The notes beneath the pieces were generated by a model that saw only the letters and a program-made list of their open reading frames with translations, was not told the origin of the DNA and ran no database searches. From NCBI GenBank assembly GCA_027031565.1, contig JALVPX010000026.1, positions 1 to 7,234 on the forward strand: DNA of 7,234 bases. The letters run 5' to 3'. Both the position numbers and the translations under genes were made by a program. This DNA comes from Deltaproteobacteria bacterium. GTDB lineage: Bacteria > Desulfobacterota > Dissulfuribacteria > Dissulfuribacterales > JALVPX01. This document shows positions 6,438 to 7,234 of this stretch, piece by piece. Each line of letters begins with the position of its first letter. The first letter of the stretch is position 1.

Positions 6438-7234
6438 GGCTCTTTTCCAATTTCTGTTCTGGCTGCAGATTTACTGCCGCCTTATCCCCCTCTTTTTTTT
6501 TGTCAACCATCTGCAAAAGCCCCTGAGCAATCACATCAGCTGCATCCTTGCGCCCCAGTTTCTGGGCGCTCTTAGACATCTGCCTCAAACGCTCAGGTGC
6601 ATCCAGCAGTTCCTGTATTGCTGAAGCCAGTTTCACGGCTCCAGTCTCCCCTTCCTTGAATACTAATGCTGCCCCGGCAGATGCCAGGTAGTCTGCGTTG
6701 GCATCCTGGTGCCCTGAGGCCGCATGCGGATAAGGAATGAGCAAGGCAGGCCTTCCAACGGCTGCCAGTTCAGAGACCGTTCCTGCCCCAGCCCGAGCTA
6801 TCACAAGGTCTGCCCAGCCAAGATGCCTCCCGATATCATGTAGGAACGGCCTGATGTCCGAAGGCACATCCGCCTTGGCGTATTGGGCCCGGACCAGTTC
6901 CTCGTCGGCCTCGCCTGTTTGGTGCATGACTGAAATGATATGACCAGAATTCCACACGCTCATCAGGGCCGACGTCACCATCTCATTGATGCCCCTGGCG
7001 CCCTGGCTGCCTCCCAGGACCAGGATTCGTTTGCACCCATTGGAGGGCCTTTTGTATCTGGCAGCCTGCTCGATGAGCTCCGAGCGCACTGGGTTGCCGC
7101 TTACTATCACATCTTTTCCGGGGAAGAAATCCCTTGTCTTCGGAAATGAGACAAAGATCCTCCTGGTGAATTTGGCGGCCAGCCTGTTGGCAAGGCCGGG
7201 AATCACGTTTTGTTCATGAAGTGCAGTTGGTATG
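6430..7234 (-). CDS. murG: MurG, lipid II-forming N-acetylglucosaminyltransferase (5' end outside the window)
   Basis: MurG is a GT-B fold glycosyltransferase on the inner face of the cytoplasmic membrane. It moves GlcNAc from UDP-GlcNAc to lipid I to make lipid II. The frame is open to the right edge, and its first visible codons read IPTALHEQNVIPGLANR, the conserved HEQN block of MurG. The GTG at 7206, which could pass as a start, is therefore internal. About 267 codons are present; with a family length near 350-370, roughly the first 90-100 residues are missing. Further motifs are LVLGGSQGARGINE (the GGSQGA loop that faces the lipid and diphosphate) and the donor-binding region IARAGAGTVSELAAVGRPALLIPYPHAASGHQDANA, with the typical glutamate, HQ and N residues. 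The C-terminal tail after MVDKKK, about 20 residues, is charged and not conserved. An A9 run (6501-6493) encodes the three lysines. The TAG at 6432-6430 overlaps the murC start by 8 bases. Confidence 0.97.
   Translation of the reverse strand, partial: IPTALHEQNVIPGLANRLAAKFTRRIFVSFPKTRDFFPGKDVIVSGNPVRSELIEQAARYKRPSNGCKRILVLGGSQGARGINEMVTSALMSVWNSGHIISVMHQTGEADEELVRAQYAKADVPSDIRPFLHDIGRHLGWADLVIARAGAGTVSELAAVGRPALLIPYPHAASGHQDANADYLASAGAALVFKEGETGAVKLASAIQELLDAPERLRQMSKSAQKLGRKDAADVIAQGLLQMVDKKKEGDKAAVNLQPEQKLEKSHV

Noticed and set aside
7204..7206. GTG as a possible murG start
   Set aside because: The conserved HEQN block lies upstream in the same open frame, so the real start is outside the window.
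1..7234. tRNA, rRNA, CRISPR array, insertion sequence or riboswitch
   Set aside because: Nearly all of the window is accounted for by recognised genes. The gaps (244-314, 606-843, 2080-2108) are short and show only the hairpins and promoter described.

Overview
The window is the distal half of a division and cell wall (dcw) cluster, read entirely from the minus strand. It comes from a Gram-negative bacterium that I place, with moderate confidence, in the Desulfobacterota (former Deltaproteobacteria). Three things point there: the order murG-murC-murB-ftsQ-ftsA-ftsZ with no ddl gene between murB and ftsQ; a small eight-cysteine protein with the P-x-x-K-W signature, a family I know mainly from that group; and the protein sequences themselves. 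This placement rests on recognition of families, not on a search.

Layout from the right edge, in the direction of transcription: murG (5' end cut off by the window edge), murC, murB, ftsQ, ftsA, ftsZ. The genes are packed very tightly. murG/murC overlap by 8 bases, murC/murB by 17 and murB/ftsQ by 4 (an ATGA junction). The ftsQ stop abuts the ftsA start with no gap, and ftsA and ftsZ are 29 bases apart. A perfect 28-base palindrome follows the ftsZ stop and probably ends the transcript. Next comes a 238-base gap with a possible promoter, then a short minus-strand gene for a PxxKW-type cysteine-rich protein of unknown function. That gene ends at a good rho-independent terminator, which it shares with a convergent plus-strand gene. 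The plus-strand gene encodes the C-terminal part of an Smr-domain protein cut off by the left edge.

The cluster products act in sequence. MurC and MurB work on the cytoplasmic UDP-sugar precursors of peptidoglycan, and MurG makes lipid II at the inner membrane. FtsZ forms the division ring, FtsA ties it to the membrane, and FtsQ links the cytoplasmic ring to the periplasmic synthesis machinery.

I found no new multi-gene system; the cluster is conventional. The points most worth a second look are two in-frame A-AAA-AAG heptamers in the ftsZ linker (a -1 shift would give FtsZ without its FtsA-binding tail), similar long A runs in ftsQ and murG, and the uncharacterised cysteine-rich gene downstream of ftsZ.
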